Origin: Cohnella sp. SGD-V74
Lineage (GTDB): Bacteria; Bacillota; Bacilli; Paenibacillales; Paenibacillaceae
Assembly: GCF_003001675.1 (NCBI RefSeq)
Contig: NZ_PVYW01000014.1
Coordinates: 62,001-126,000 of the forward strand
Length of the DNA: 64,000 nucleotides
Direction: 5' to 3'
Shown here: in pieces, positions 34,490 to 42,763 of the stretch
Layout: each line of letters starts with the position of its first letter
Position numbering within the stretch: the first letter of the stretch is position 1
Notes under the pieces: generated by a model
Databases searched by the model: none
What the model was told of the DNA's origin: nothing
The model's input: the letters and a program-made list of their open reading frames with translations, nothing else
Position numbers and translations under genes: made by a program

Positions 34490-35634
34490 AAGAAGTTTTC
34501 CCCCATGCCCCTGTAGGTCGCAAACCGGTCGACGACGGCTCCATCGGAGACGACGTACAAGGAATCGAATCTTTCGCACAGCTCCCCCGCCTTCGCATGA
34601 CGGAAAAACACGGGATCGCCGAGCGCGAGCTCCGTCTCCGGGTTCCCCTTGCGAAGAAGCGGCGTCTGCACTTCCCCCGCTCCTTCCAGCGGCAGCAATT
34701 CCAGTCCTTCCGGCAAAAAAGGTCTCGGGAGCTTCGTCCTCTCCGCCGCCCCGGAAGCGACGTATCCTCCCCCCATGCAGGTGACGATGTCCGCGCGCGG
34801 CTTCCGGACGACCTCGACGGCGAATCCGGCGGCCGGAGCATAGCGGAAATCGCGGTAATAATCGAACAGCCCCGGCGAATAAAATCCCGAGCCCGCCGTC
34901 AGCTCCGTCACGACCTCTTCCTCGCGGGAGCTGGCCAAGCTCCCGGTGCCTCCCGCGTTCACGAGCGCGGGGGCCGCGTTCATCGCGCGAAGCTTCTCCA
35001 CGATTTCCCTTCTGCGTTCCGCCACCTCGCGGATCGAGCGTTTTTTCATCAAGCGTATCAGGCCGTTCTTAAGCGCGGCGCCGGGAGCGCTGTCCCCGAC
35101 TCCAGCGATCTGGGCCTCGTAACCCATAATGCCTTCGAGCCGCACCCATTCGGACCGGACGATCCGCTCCGCGACCGGGCGCACGTTATCCCATCCGCTC
35201 AGAGGGGAGCGCCATACGCCGAAGCGCAGTCCCGGATAATCGGACGACATGTCGATATCGAGGCACAGCGGCACGCGCACTCCGCGCGCCCGGGCAATCT
35301 GTTCGATTCGCTCGACATGTTCGAGACAATCCGTCATAAAGACGATTCGGCGCCCTTCGCCGATCAGATCAACCAAGCGTCCGATACCCGATGCCTCCCA
35401 CGTCGGATAACCGAGCAGCAGATCGTCGAACCCTTTTCCCGCCAGAAAATAAGCTTCCGCCGCCGAGTAACACATCAAGCCTTGGAACCGGTCGTCCGAT
35501 CCTAAAATGTAGCGAAGCGCCTCCACGGAACGAATCGACTTGCTGGCGATCCGGATCTTCTTGCTCCCGGCCGCGGCGGCGATATGGCGAATGTTGAGAT
35601 CCAGCAAATCCCGGTCCAAATAAGCGAACGGCAT
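34486..35634 (-). CDS. Alanine-racemase-fold PLP enzyme (amino acid deaminase/aldolase type)
   Basis: 382 residues from ATG 35634. N-terminal alanine-racemase-like TIM barrel with PLP lysine in IASKSIRSVEALRYIL (~30); similar to D-threonine aldolase / D-amino acid deaminase proteins, with GGTGSLASS and GSGFYSPGLFDYY further on. ATG 35634 has no ribosome site, and related proteins as I recall carry ~15 more residues before the MPFA motif. The frame is open back to the preceding stop (TYKQAFANVP), and AGAGGAAG precedes a CTG at 35682, so initiation there is possible. Its stop is coupled to the lactone-oxidase gene. Confidence 0.82.
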   Translation of the reverse strand: MPFAYLDRDLLDLNIRHIAAAAGSKKIRIASKSIRSVEALRYILGSDDRFQGLMCYSAAEAYFLAGKGFDDLLLGYPTWEASGIGRLVDLIGEGRRIVFMTDCLEHVERIEQIARARGVRVPLCLDIDMSSDYPGLRFGVWRSPLSGWDNVRPVAERIVRSEWVRLEGIMGYEAQIAGVGDSAPGAALKNGLIRLMKKRSIREVAERRREIVEKLRAMNAAPALVNAGGTGSLASSREEEVVTELTAGSGFYSPGLFDYYRDFRYAPAAGFAVEVVRKPRADIVTCMGGGYVASGAAERTKLPRPFLPEGLELLPLEGAGEVQTPLLRKGNPETELALGDPVFFRHAKAGELCERFDSLYVVSDGAVVDRFATYRGMGENFL

Positions 35635-35703
35635 CGGGACATTCGCGAACGCTTGCTTATACGTCGCATAATCGGGCGTCAGAAGGATCTTCCTCTCGTC
35701 GTA

Positions 35704-37107
35704 TTATCGAAGCAGCTTGCGTATGATGTTTAATCCGTTTTTGGCTTTCGGATAACGGAATGGGAAGTCGAAGCGGCTTGTCTGCTTCAGCACGCTCTTG
35801 TAGTGGGAGAAAGTCCTGAAGCCGTGTTCGCCGTGATAGCTGCCGATGCCGCTCGTGCCTACGCCCCCGAAAGGCAAATACGGCGTGCCCAGATGCATGA
35901 GCGTATCGTTGACGCATCCTCCGCCGAACGGCACCTCGCGGATGATGTCCTGCTGGAACTGCTTATTTTCCGAAAATACGTACAGGGCCAGGGGCTTCGG
36001 ATTTTGCCGCACGATCGAAAGCAGTTCCTCGGTAGACTCGTATTCGAGTATCGGAAGAATGGGACCGAAGATCTCCTCGCGCATCACTTTCGAATTCGGC
36101 GATACGTCTTCCAGCAGCGTCGGGGCGATTTTCAAGCTTGCGTCGTCGGTCTGGCCTCCGTAAGCAATTCGGCCGTCGGCCAAGTATCCGAGCAGCCTGC
36201 GGTAATGCCTCTCGTTCACGATTCGTCCGTAATCCGGATCGCGAATCGGATCTTGGCCGTAAAAGGTTTCGACGACGCTCTCGATCTCCTTAAGCAGCGC
36301 CGCCTTCGCCTCTCTGTGCACGAGCAAGTAGTCCGGCGCGACGCAAGTCTGCCCGGCATTGGTCAGCTTGCCGTATACGACCCGCTTGGCTGCGAGGGAG
36401 AGGCGGGCATCCTTGTGGACGATGCACGGGCTCTTGCCTCCGAGCTCCAGTGTGACGGGGATGAGCTGCTTCGCGGCGGCTTCCATGACGATGCGTCCGA
36501 CCTGCGGGCTCCCGGTGAAAAAAATGTGATCGAACGGGCGCTTCAGCAGCTCCGTGCTGACGGACGCTTCTCCTTCGATCAGCGTGACGTATTCGGGACG
36601 GAACGTCTCGCGCACGAGCGCCGCCAACGCGCGGGAGGTGGCGGGCGCCATCTCCGACGGCTTCATGACGATCGTGTTGCCGGCGGCGATCGCCGATACG
36701 ACCGGCACGAGCATCAAGTTTACCGGATAATTCCAAGGACCTATAATGAGCGTTGTCCCGTAAGGCTCCGGAACGATTCGGCTGCTCGCCCCGAAATGAG
36801 TCATTGGAGTGCGCGCTCTCTCCGGCTTCGACCAGCGCCGGACGTAACGCAGCGCAGTGCGGATTTCGGACAGCACGATGCCGATCTCGGTCGTGTACGC
36901 TTCCTGCTCGGACTTGTTCAAGTCCTCTTTCAGCGCGGCGAGCAGCTGCGGCTCGAATCTCAGCACCGCTTCCCGCAGCTTGATCAGCTGCTCCCTGCGG
37001 AAGGGGACGGATCTCGTCTCCCCTGTCCGGAAATATTGCTTCTGCCGCTCGATGACGGCGTCTATTTCATGCGATTCAATCGATGGGTTCGAAATTTGAG
37101 AATTCAA
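35704..37107 (-). CDS. Aldehyde dehydrogenase (class 3 / YwdH-like)
   Basis: 467 residues from TTG 37107, chosen because GAAGGAG lies eight bases upstream and a promoter at 37154-37183 would start transcription just after an alternative TTG at 37149. ALDH superfamily: IGPWNYPVN (~130), Glu in LELGGKSP (~230), catalytic Cys in NAGQTCVAPDY (~262) and EEIFGPILPI (~355). C-terminal hydrophobic-basic tail FRYPKAKNGLNIIRKLLR as in membrane-associated fatty-aldehyde enzymes. It probably oxidises medium or long aldehydes with NAD(P). First of a five-gene minus-strand run down to 31676. Confidence 0.93.
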   Translation of the reverse strand: MNSQISNPSIESHEIDAVIERQKQYFRTGETRSVPFRREQLIKLREAVLRFEPQLLAALKEDLNKSEQEAYTTEIGIVLSEIRTALRYVRRWSKPERARTPMTHFGASSRIVPEPYGTTLIIGPWNYPVNLMLVPVVSAIAAGNTIVMKPSEMAPATSRALAALVRETFRPEYVTLIEGEASVSTELLKRPFDHIFFTGSPQVGRIVMEAAAKQLIPVTLELGGKSPCIVHKDARLSLAAKRVVYGKLTNAGQTCVAPDYLLVHREAKAALLKEIESVVETFYGQDPIRDPDYGRIVNERHYRRLLGYLADGRIAYGGQTDDASLKIAPTLLEDVSPNSKVMREEIFGPILPILEYESTEELLSIVRQNPKPLALYVFSENKQFQQDIIREVPFGGGCVNDTLMHLGTPYLPFGGVGTSGIGSYHGEHGFRTFSHYKSVLKQTSRFDFPFRYPKAKNGLNIIRKLLR

Positions 37108-37153
37108 TGCGTTCTCTCCTTCGTCGGCTCGCGGCCGCTCCGGTTTCAATTTG

Positions 37154-37183
37154 ATTATCTAGGTAAATAGACCCTGATGTAAA
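37154..37183 (-). promoter_or_regulatory. Sigma-A-type promoter of the aldehyde dehydrogenase gene
   Basis: Minus strand TTTACA (37178-37183), 18 bp spacer, GATAAT (37154-37159). Each hexamer differs from consensus at one base. The predicted start (~37147) supports the TTG start at 37107. Confidence 0.65.
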
Positions 37184-37234
37184 GAGTTTTCTGACAACTC
37201 GGCAGTGTATGGCGCGCTTGCCTAGTAGAGCAGT

Positions 37235-37405
37235 CGCTGCTCCAACCCGACTCAGCACGGTTACAGCGACTCCACCTGCTCATTCGGCTGCTCCAACCCG
37301 ACTCTGCGCGGTTACAGCGACTCTACTGGCTCATTCGCTGCTCCAACCCGACTCAGCACGGTTACAGCGACTCCACCTGCTCATTCGGCTGCTCCAACCC
37401 GACTA
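37235..37405. repeat. Tandem repeat, 50-51 bp period, three and a half units
   Basis: GCTCCAACCCGACT recurs at about 37239, 37290, 37340 and 37391, with CGGTTACAGCGACTC in each full unit. Sequence is unrelated to the CGATTCTTT arrays, but length and setting are alike. It fills the gap between the ALDH promoter and the small-protein gene. Confidence 0.9.
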
Positions 37406-37470
37406 CTAGTTGCGGTAGAGGTTGCCGATCCGTTATGATCATACTATGAACAAACAGGAGGAATGAAGCT

Positions 37471-37710
37471 ATGAGCAAGTCGCAGATCAAGAAGCGCAAG
37501 CGCGAAGCCGAGCAGGCCGGGCGGATCGATCCCGAGCTTAACCGCATCCGCTGGCACAGGAAGCCGCAAACGCAAGTCGTCATGAACAAGAAAGCAGAAC
37601 AGCGCCGCACGCAGTGCCGCCGTAAGGGCAGCCGCGAGGGCGCTGATTTTTTTGGACCGCTCCCGGTCCGGAAGGAGTCGACTGCTCTATGGATTGTCAA
37701 CATCGCCTAG
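37471..37710 (+). CDS. Small basic hypothetical protein
   Basis: 79 residues, very Lys/Arg-rich at both ends (MSKSQIKKRKREAEQAG; later KKAEQRRTQCRRKG). A strong ribosome site (AGGAGG eight bases upstream) and a possible promoter (TTGCGG 37410, 18 bp, TATGAT 37434) support translation. Similar short MSKSQIKKR-type proteins occur in Bacillales; function unknown. The last ~20 residues look less family-like. Reads convergent to the transporter operon at 37739. Confidence 0.6.
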   Translation: MSKSQIKKRKREAEQAGRIDPELNRIRWHRKPQTQVVMNKKAEQRRTQCRRKGSREGADFFGPLPVRKESTALWIVNIA

Positions 37711-37738
37711 CCGAGAAGGAAGACCACGACGCCCCCGC

Positions 37739-38539
37739 TCATCCCTCATGGTGATAACGCCTGCGCGCGAGAAGCTCCAGGACGTTGACCGCGCCGTACA
37801 GAAGCGCGGAGAGCAGCGCCAGCATGGCGATGCTGACCATGACGAGCGTCATCTGGAACACCTGCCCGCCGTAGATGATCAGATAGCCGAGCCCCGCCTT
37901 CGAAGACAGAAACTCGCCCATGACGACGCCGACCAAAGTCAGCCCGACGTTGACCTTCAGCGTCGCGATGAAATACGGAATGCTGGCCGGAAGCAGCACC
38001 ATCCGCAGCATCTGCCCGCGCGTTGCCCCGAACGATTCCATCAGCTTCAGCTTCGTCTTGCTGATCTCCCTAAACCCGCTCTCCACCATAATGATCGTCA
38101 CGATGATCGAGATCGCCACCGCCATGCCGTAGATCGAATACCGGTCGCCCAGCCAGATGTAGAAGATCGGGCCGAGCGCCACCTTGGGCAGCGCGTTCAG
38201 CACGACGACGTAAGGCTCCAGCACCTTGGAGGCGAACGTCGACCACCAGAATCCGACGGCGATGCCCGTGCCGAGCGCCATCGAGATCACGATGCCGACG
38301 AGCGTCTCCCAGCCGGTTATCCAGGTGTGCCTCAGCAGATTGCCTTCGAATGCCAGCTCGCGAAAAGAAGATGCAAGCAAGGACGGCCGGCTCGTCAGCA
38401 TCGGATCGATCCAGCCCCAGCGGGCCGCGAACTCCCATATGCCGAGGAACGCGACGAGCACCGCCAAGCGCGATAACAACACCAGCCGCTGCCGGCGCTT
38501 CTGGAGGCGCAGGTAGCGTTCATACAGCGGAGACGACAT
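37739..38539 (-). CDS. ABC permease, SsuC/TauC type
   Basis: 266 residues with six membrane helices and the BPD-transport EAA-type loop ESFGATRGQMLRMVLLPASI (~165-185). Permeases of this type import sulfonates, nitrate, pyrimidines or thiamine precursors. Its start overlaps the ATPase gene by 20 bases. Last gene of the order binding protein-ATPase-permease. Substrate cannot be set from sequence. Confidence 0.93.
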   Translation of the reverse strand: MSSPLYERYLRLQKRRQRLVLLSRLAVLVAFLGIWEFAARWGWIDPMLTSRPSLLASSFRELAFEGNLLRHTWITGWETLVGIVISMALGTGIAVGFWWSTFASKVLEPYVVVLNALPKVALGPIFYIWLGDRYSIYGMAVAISIIVTIIMVESGFREISKTKLKLMESFGATRGQMLRMVLLPASIPYFIATLKVNVGLTLVGVVMGEFLSSKAGLGYLIIYGGQVFQMTLVMVSIAMLALLSALLYGAVNVLELLARRRYHHEG

Positions 38540-39299
38540 GCTCCTCCAGCTCCTTCCAGATCGCGTTAAACATGCCGTTGTATCCGCTCGCCTGCCTCTT
38601 CTGCCACGGCGACAAGCCTTCGCCTTCCTCGAAGCGGATCTCGTGCACCGCCGAGATCGTGCTCGGCCGCTTCGACATGACCATCACCCGGTCGGCCATG
38701 CTGATCGCCTCGGACAGGTCGTGCGTGACGAGCACGGCCGTCTTCCCCTGCTCCTTGATAATCCGATACACCTCGTCGGACAGCTTCAGTCGTGTCTGGT
38801 AGTCGAGCGCGGAGAACGGCTCGTCGAGCAGCAGAATGTCCGGCTCCGCCACGAGCGTGCGGATCAGCGCGACCCGCTGGCGCATTCCCCCGGAGAGCTG
38901 GCCCGGCCCATGCGAAGCAAAGCCTCCCAACCCGTAGCGCTCCAGAAGCTCCAGCGCCTTGCGCTTCGCCCGCTCCCGGTCCATCCGGCGGATTTCCGCG
39001 CCGACGAGCAAATTGTTCAGCACGTTCCGCCATTCGAACAGGTGGTCGTGCTGCAGCATGTATCCGACTTTGCGCGAAGGGCCGGACACCGCCTCCCCGT
39101 CGATGCGCACGTTCCCCTTCGTCGGCGCCAGCATGCCGGAGACGAGGGAGAGCAGCGTGCTCTTGCCGCAGCCGCTCGGCCCGACGATGCTGATGAACTC
39201 TCCCCGGCCGATCGACAGGTTGACATCGCGCAGCGCTTCGGTCTCCTGCTTCGGAGTAAAATAGCTCAGTCCGACGTCGTTCAGCTCGATGTGCGCCAT
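38520..39299 (-). CDS. ABC ATPase, SsuB/TauB type
   Basis: 259 residues with Walker A GPSGCGKSTLL (~38), Q-loop MLQHDHLFEWRN, signature LSGGMRQR, Walker B ILLLDEPFSALD and H-loop VTHD. Nitrate/sulfonate/taurine-type importer ATPase, partner of the overlapping permease gene. Seven bases after the binding-protein stop. Confidence 0.95.
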   Translation of the reverse strand: MAHIELNDVGLSYFTPKQETEALRDVNLSIGRGEFISIVGPSGCGKSTLLSLVSGMLAPTKGNVRIDGEAVSGPSRKVGYMLQHDHLFEWRNVLNNLLVGAEIRRMDRERAKRKALELLERYGLGGFASHGPGQLSGGMRQRVALIRTLVAEPDILLLDEPFSALDYQTRLKLSDEVYRIIKEQGKTAVLVTHDLSEAISMADRVMVMSKRPSTISAVHEIRFEEGEGLSPWQKRQASGYNGMFNAIWKELEEHVVSAV

Positions 39300-39306
39300 A
39301 GCCTCA

Positions 39307-40323
39307 TCATTCCGTTTTCCCGAGTTTGTGCACGAAGCTCATGTCGACGATATCGTTCATGTTCGCGACCCGCTCCGCGTCTTTAAGCACGCCGTTCTCC
39401 ACCAGCACGTTCTGCAGCGTGTCGAATTGCTCCTGCGTCAGCTCCGGATGGGTCGGCCAAGTGCCTTGATCCTTATAACGGTTGACCGACTGCAAAATCA
39501 GCTCCTTGGACGTCCCTTCGAAAAACGGCGACAGCGCCTCTGCGATCTCGTCGTCCGAAGCCGTGTTCAGCCATTCCGCGCCCTTGGCGACCGCGTTGAC
39601 GAAGCTCTGGATCACGTCCGGATTGTTCTTGATGTAGTCCGAGGTCGCGACGTAGGACGTCTCCGGGAAATCGCCGAACGCTTCGCCGAGCGAGGCGACG
39701 TAGTGCGCCTTCCCTTCCTGAACGAGCGTGGAGGCGACCGGCTCGAACAGCTGGATGAAATCCCCCTGGCCGCTCGTGAACGCCCCCGCCAGCGCCGGAG
39801 ACGCGATATTCGTAATCACGTTGGCGCCCTCGGTCCCCTCTTGGATCAGCGTGGAGTTCATGACCATCTGCGGGGCGCTGCCCGGCCGCCAGCCGAGAAT
39901 CGTTTTCCCGTTCAGGTCGCTCCACTTGAAGTCATCCAGCTTTTCCCGCGACAGCAGGAATGAACCGTCCTTGGCCGTCAGCTGGTGGAATACTTTCAGC
40001 GTCTTGTCGCCCTTCTGGTTGAAAATGTAGATCGTCGTCTCCGGTCCGACCAGGGAGATGTCCGCCGTGCCCGCGATCAACGCGGCCGCTCCCTTATCCG
40101 AGCCTTGCGCGGTGTTCATGTCGACGTTAAGCCCCTCGTCCTCGAAAAATCCCTGAGACATGGCTACATAGTGAGGCGCATAGAAAATGGAGCGAATGAC
40201 CTCGGAAAACTTGACCGTCTTCGTTTCCGACTTCTTGCCGTCCTTGCCGCAGGCCGACACCGTCAGCGCGACCAGCGCCGCGGCCAGCAGCAATGCCGCA
40301 ATTCTGCCCTTGTTCTTCATCAT
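39307..40323 (-). CDS. Substrate-binding lipoprotein, SsuA/NrtA/ThiY-like
   Basis: 338 residues from ATG 40323 (GGGAGAG upstream). Signal peptide with lipobox VSAC. Two-lobe NMT1/SsuA-type fold with the typical FYAPHYVAMSQGFFEDEGLN (~45-64) and DISLVGPETTIYIF. It would feed the importer at 37739-39299. A longer frame to 40374 is unlikely because it runs through a terminator hairpin (40341-40377) that ends 18 bases before the start codon, an arrangement that suggests attenuation or a promoter within the hairpin region. Confidence 0.92.
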   Translation of the reverse strand: MMKNKGRIAALLLAAALVALTVSACGKDGKKSETKTVKFSEVIRSIFYAPHYVAMSQGFFEDEGLNVDMNTAQGSDKGAAALIAGTADISLVGPETTIYIFNQKGDKTLKVFHQLTAKDGSFLLSREKLDDFKWSDLNGKTILGWRPGSAPQMVMNSTLIQEGTEGANVITNIASPALAGAFTSGQGDFIQLFEPVASTLVQEGKAHYVASLGEAFGDFPETSYVATSDYIKNNPDVIQSFVNAVAKGAEWLNTASDDEIAEALSPFFEGTSKELILQSVNRYKDQGTWPTHPELTQEQFDTLQNVLVENGVLKDAERVANMNDIVDMSFVHKLGKTE

Positions 40324-40340
40324 CGTTCTCTCCCTCATGA

Positions 40341-40377
40341 AAAAAAAGCTTTGAATAGGTATTATCCTATTCAAAGC
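40341..40377 (-). terminator. Terminator/attenuator between pentapeptide gene and binding-protein gene
   Basis: Perfect 12 bp stem GCTTTGAATAGG (40348-40359) with 40366-40377 and a six-base loop; on the minus strand a run of seven T follows. It ends transcription from 40403-41068 but lies directly against the importer's first gene. Confidence 0.85.
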
Positions 40378-40402
40378 CGAGGGTAGGCGTTCATCCGCCG
40401 CG

Positions 40403-41068
40403 TTAATCGTTCTTGATCACGATGCCGAGCAAGTGAGCCACGCCGGACAGCTGGTCGGTTCGCAATACGCAGCCCTGCAAATCCTCCAGCGTCGCCCCGA
40501 TCGTCTGGAATTCGCAGCTGCTGAGGTCGATGCCGGACAGCTTGGCGCCGACGAACTGCGCCTGATCGAGATCGCAACGCGCGAATTCCGCCTTGCCCAG
40601 CTGCGCTTCGTAGAAGTCGGCCTTGTCGAAGTTGCCGTCCTGAAACGACACGTACTTCATGTCCGCGAATCGATAGACGGAATATTGTCCGTTGCATTCC
40701 TCGAACTTCACATTGCGCATCGTCGTCGTGCTCAGATCCAGACCGAGCATCTTGCAATGCTTGAACTCCACCCGGTGCAGCACGGCGTCCCGGAACACGA
40801 CGTTGGACAAGTCGCAATGGTCGAAGACGACGTCGACGAATTCGGCCCTCTCCAATACGACGTTGTCGAAGACGACGTGATCGAAGACGACGCAGTCGAA
40901 CAGCACCTTGTCCGCCGACTGGTTCGCGACCGTCCCGGGAACGAACCGGCACGTCTCGAACGGCATTTTGTCCTCCATCTCGTAATCCCGCACCGTCATG
41001 TCGATCATCCTGAACGGCTCGAGCAGCCGCGGCGCCTCCGGCGCATTTTTATCTTTTTTCGTTGCCAT
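40403..41068 (-). CDS. Pentapeptide-repeat protein
   Basis: 221 residues. From ~45 to ~190 the chain follows the A(D/N)LXX pentapeptide pattern (VLFDCVVFDHVVFDNVVL; DFYEAQLGKAEFARCDLDQA), giving a right-handed quadrilateral beta-helix of about 25 coils. No signal peptide or membrane helix. Roles of such proteins range from gyrase protection to scaffolding; here none is indicated. GGAGGAGGG ribosome site. Monocistronic, followed by the hairpin at 40341-40377. Confidence 0.9.
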   Translation of the reverse strand: MATKKDKNAPEAPRLLEPFRMIDMTVRDYEMEDKMPFETCRFVPGTVANQSADKVLFDCVVFDHVVFDNVVLERAEFVDVVFDHCDLSNVVFRDAVLHRVEFKHCKMLGLDLSTTTMRNVKFEECNGQYSVYRFADMKYVSFQDGNFDKADFYEAQLGKAEFARCDLDQAQFVGAKLSGIDLSSCEFQTIGATLEDLQGCVLRTDQLSGVAHLLGIVIKND

Positions 41069-41091
41069 TTCATCCCTCCTCCGGTCGAATA

Positions 41092-41248
41092 CTAGGGCGT
41101 GTATGCAACCTCCGAGGATAGCAGATGTTGCCGAATTTTCGTTCCATGCAAGGAACTTTTGTGAAGGCGTACCGGAGGTACGTCAAGCAAAAGTGACGCA
41201 GCAGGCGGTGATAGATGCCTCTGAGCGGGGTTTGCGTACACGCCCTAG
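41092..41248 (+). mobile_element. MITE-like element, copy 2 (~157 bp)
   Basis: Ends CTAGGGCGTGTATGCAA (41092-41108) and the inverted TTTGCGTACACGCCCTAG (41231-41248). Inside is a smaller palindrome GTACCGGAGGTAC (41170-41182) and the conserved block GTCAAGCAAAAGTGACGCAG. No ORF. Same orientation as the copy at 48785-48950 and opposite to the fragment at 7229-7299. It lies just after the sigma-factor gene stop. Confidence 0.85.
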
Positions 41249-41263
41249 AACACTCTCGTCCTA

Positions 41264-41812
41264 TTATGGACGAAATCCGACCGATTGAGAAGTTTTATTT
41301 CGAACATTCGTTCGCCATGAATCCGTATCCTCGCGCAACCATTCGGACAATTGCTTTCTGCCCCGGCGAATATCCGACTTGACGGTGTTTTCCGGATAAT
41401 CGAGCCGCTTGGAGATTTCTCCGCTGCCCGCGTGTTCGTATAAGCGCATGTATAAGGCCGTCCGTTTCCGGCGCTTGAACCTCAGGAGCAGCCTCTGCAC
41501 GGCGCTCTCGAACTCCCGGTCGAGCGCCGCTTGCTCGGGAGCGATGAAATCCGCGCGCGACGCTGCCTCGAATCGCAGCCCGACGGTACGCTTACGGCGT
41601 CGCCATTGGTCCACGAACAGCCGGTATCCGGTTAAGGCCATCCATTCCTTCGCGTGTTCGGGCAGCCGTTCCTGCAAACACAATTTCACGAATACCTCCT
41701 GCACCAGATCGGCCGCTTCCTCCCGATTACGGGTCAGTCGCAGCATGAATTTATTCAGATACGGAGCATGCTGCGAATACAAATCGGCCACTTCAGCTCG
41801 TTTCCGTTCCAT
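41264..41812 (-). CDS. Sigma-70-family (ECF-type) RNA polymerase sigma factor
   Basis: 182 residues from ATG 41812 (GGAGGAGGA upstream). Region 2 at ~5-75 (LYSQHAPYLNKFMLRLTRNR, ADLVQEVFVKL) and region 4 at ~110-165 (ISKRLDYPENTVKSDIRRGR). It overlaps the end of the ABC ATPase gene by 20 bases, making it the last gene of the second ABC operon. No anti-sigma gene is adjacent; the regulators may be the operon's membrane proteins or lie elsewhere. Target promoters are unknown. Confidence 0.88.
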   Translation of the reverse strand: MERKRAEVADLYSQHAPYLNKFMLRLTRNREEAADLVQEVFVKLCLQERLPEHAKEWMALTGYRLFVDQWRRRKRTVGLRFEAASRADFIAPEQAALDREFESAVQRLLLRFKRRKRTALYMRLYEHAGSGEISKRLDYPENTVKSDIRRGRKQLSEWLREDTDSWRTNVRNKTSQSVGFRP

Positions 41813-42731
41813 CCTTCCATCCTCCTCCGATCTGCCCGTCGACATCGGCTGACGAGCCTGGCGGACCGAGGATCACCCTCCTTCCGTCGAATTCCAGCAC
41901 CGCTTTCCCTTCGACGCCCATTGCGTCTAGATAGCTCTTCGGAATTTGCAGCCGTCCGAGCCGGTCGACCACGACGAATTCCTCGTGGCGTTCCCCGAAC
42001 GCGCGAGGATCTCCCGAGACTTCGTTCTCTTCGCTCCCCTCCGCCTGCTGCCCCTCCCGCTTCACCCACTCCGTGCTCGTCATGCCGTCCCGAATGGCCA
42101 CGACGCGGTCGACCTTATCCGCGACGGACAGATCGTGGGTGACGATGACGATCGTGACCCCGAATTCCCGGTTAAGGTTCCGGAAGATCCCGAGCACCCT
42201 TTCGCCGGTGGCGCTGTCTACCGAGCCCGTCGGCTCGTCGGCCAACACGAGCGACGGCCGGTTGGCCAACGCGATCGCGATCGCGACCCGCTGCTGCTCC
42301 CCTCCGCTCAGCTGCGCAAGACGGCTGCCCATCCGATGCTCGAGTCCGACCGCGGCCAGCAATTGCTTGGCGTAGGCGCGATCGGCTTTGCCCCGGATCA
42401 GCATCGGCAGCTCGACGTTGCGTAAAGCCGAGAGATAGGGAACCAGGTTTCTCCCGTTGTTTTGCCAAATAAATCCGACGGTCCCGCGCTTGTATTCGAT
42501 CAACTGCTCCGGCGTCATTTTCAGCAGATTCCACGGTCCTACGATGGCTTGGCCGGCCGAAGGACGGTCCAAGCCCCCCAGTATATTCAGCAAGGTGGAC
42601 TTGCCGCTCCCGCTGTTGCCGATGATCGCCATCATCTCGCCGTCCTCGACGGTCAGATTCAAGCCTTGAAGCGCGACGACTTCGACGTCGTCGGTTTTAT
42701 AAATTTTGACCAAACCTTCGCAATGGATCAT
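41793..42731 (-). CDS. ABC ATPase fused to C-terminal AbrB-like domain, second copy
   Basis: 312 residues. ABC ATPase ~1-225 (GNSGSGKST, WQNNGRNLVP, LSGGEQQR, LVLADEPTGSVDS, VTHD) followed by an acidic linker and an AbrB/SpoVT-like segment at ~250-295 (FVVVDRLGRLQIPKSYLDAM). Paralogue of 7309-8232 with the same domain fusion. Gene order places it after the permease (32-base gap) and overlapping the sigma factor gene. Confidence 0.9.
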   Translation of the reverse strand: MIHCEGLVKIYKTDDVEVVALQGLNLTVEDGEMMAIIGNSGSGKSTLLNILGGLDRPSAGQAIVGPWNLLKMTPEQLIEYKRGTVGFIWQNNGRNLVPYLSALRNVELPMLIRGKADRAYAKQLLAAVGLEHRMGSRLAQLSGGEQQRVAIAIALANRPSLVLADEPTGSVDSATGERVLGIFRNLNREFGVTIVIVTHDLSVADKVDRVVAIRDGMTSTEWVKREGQQAEGSEENEVSGDPRAFGERHEEFVVVDRLGRLQIPKSYLDAMGVEGKAVLEFDGRRVILGPPGSSADVDGQIGGGWKDGTETS

Positions 42732-42763
42732 CGCTCTGCCTCCTTTTTCGCGGCATCCTCACC

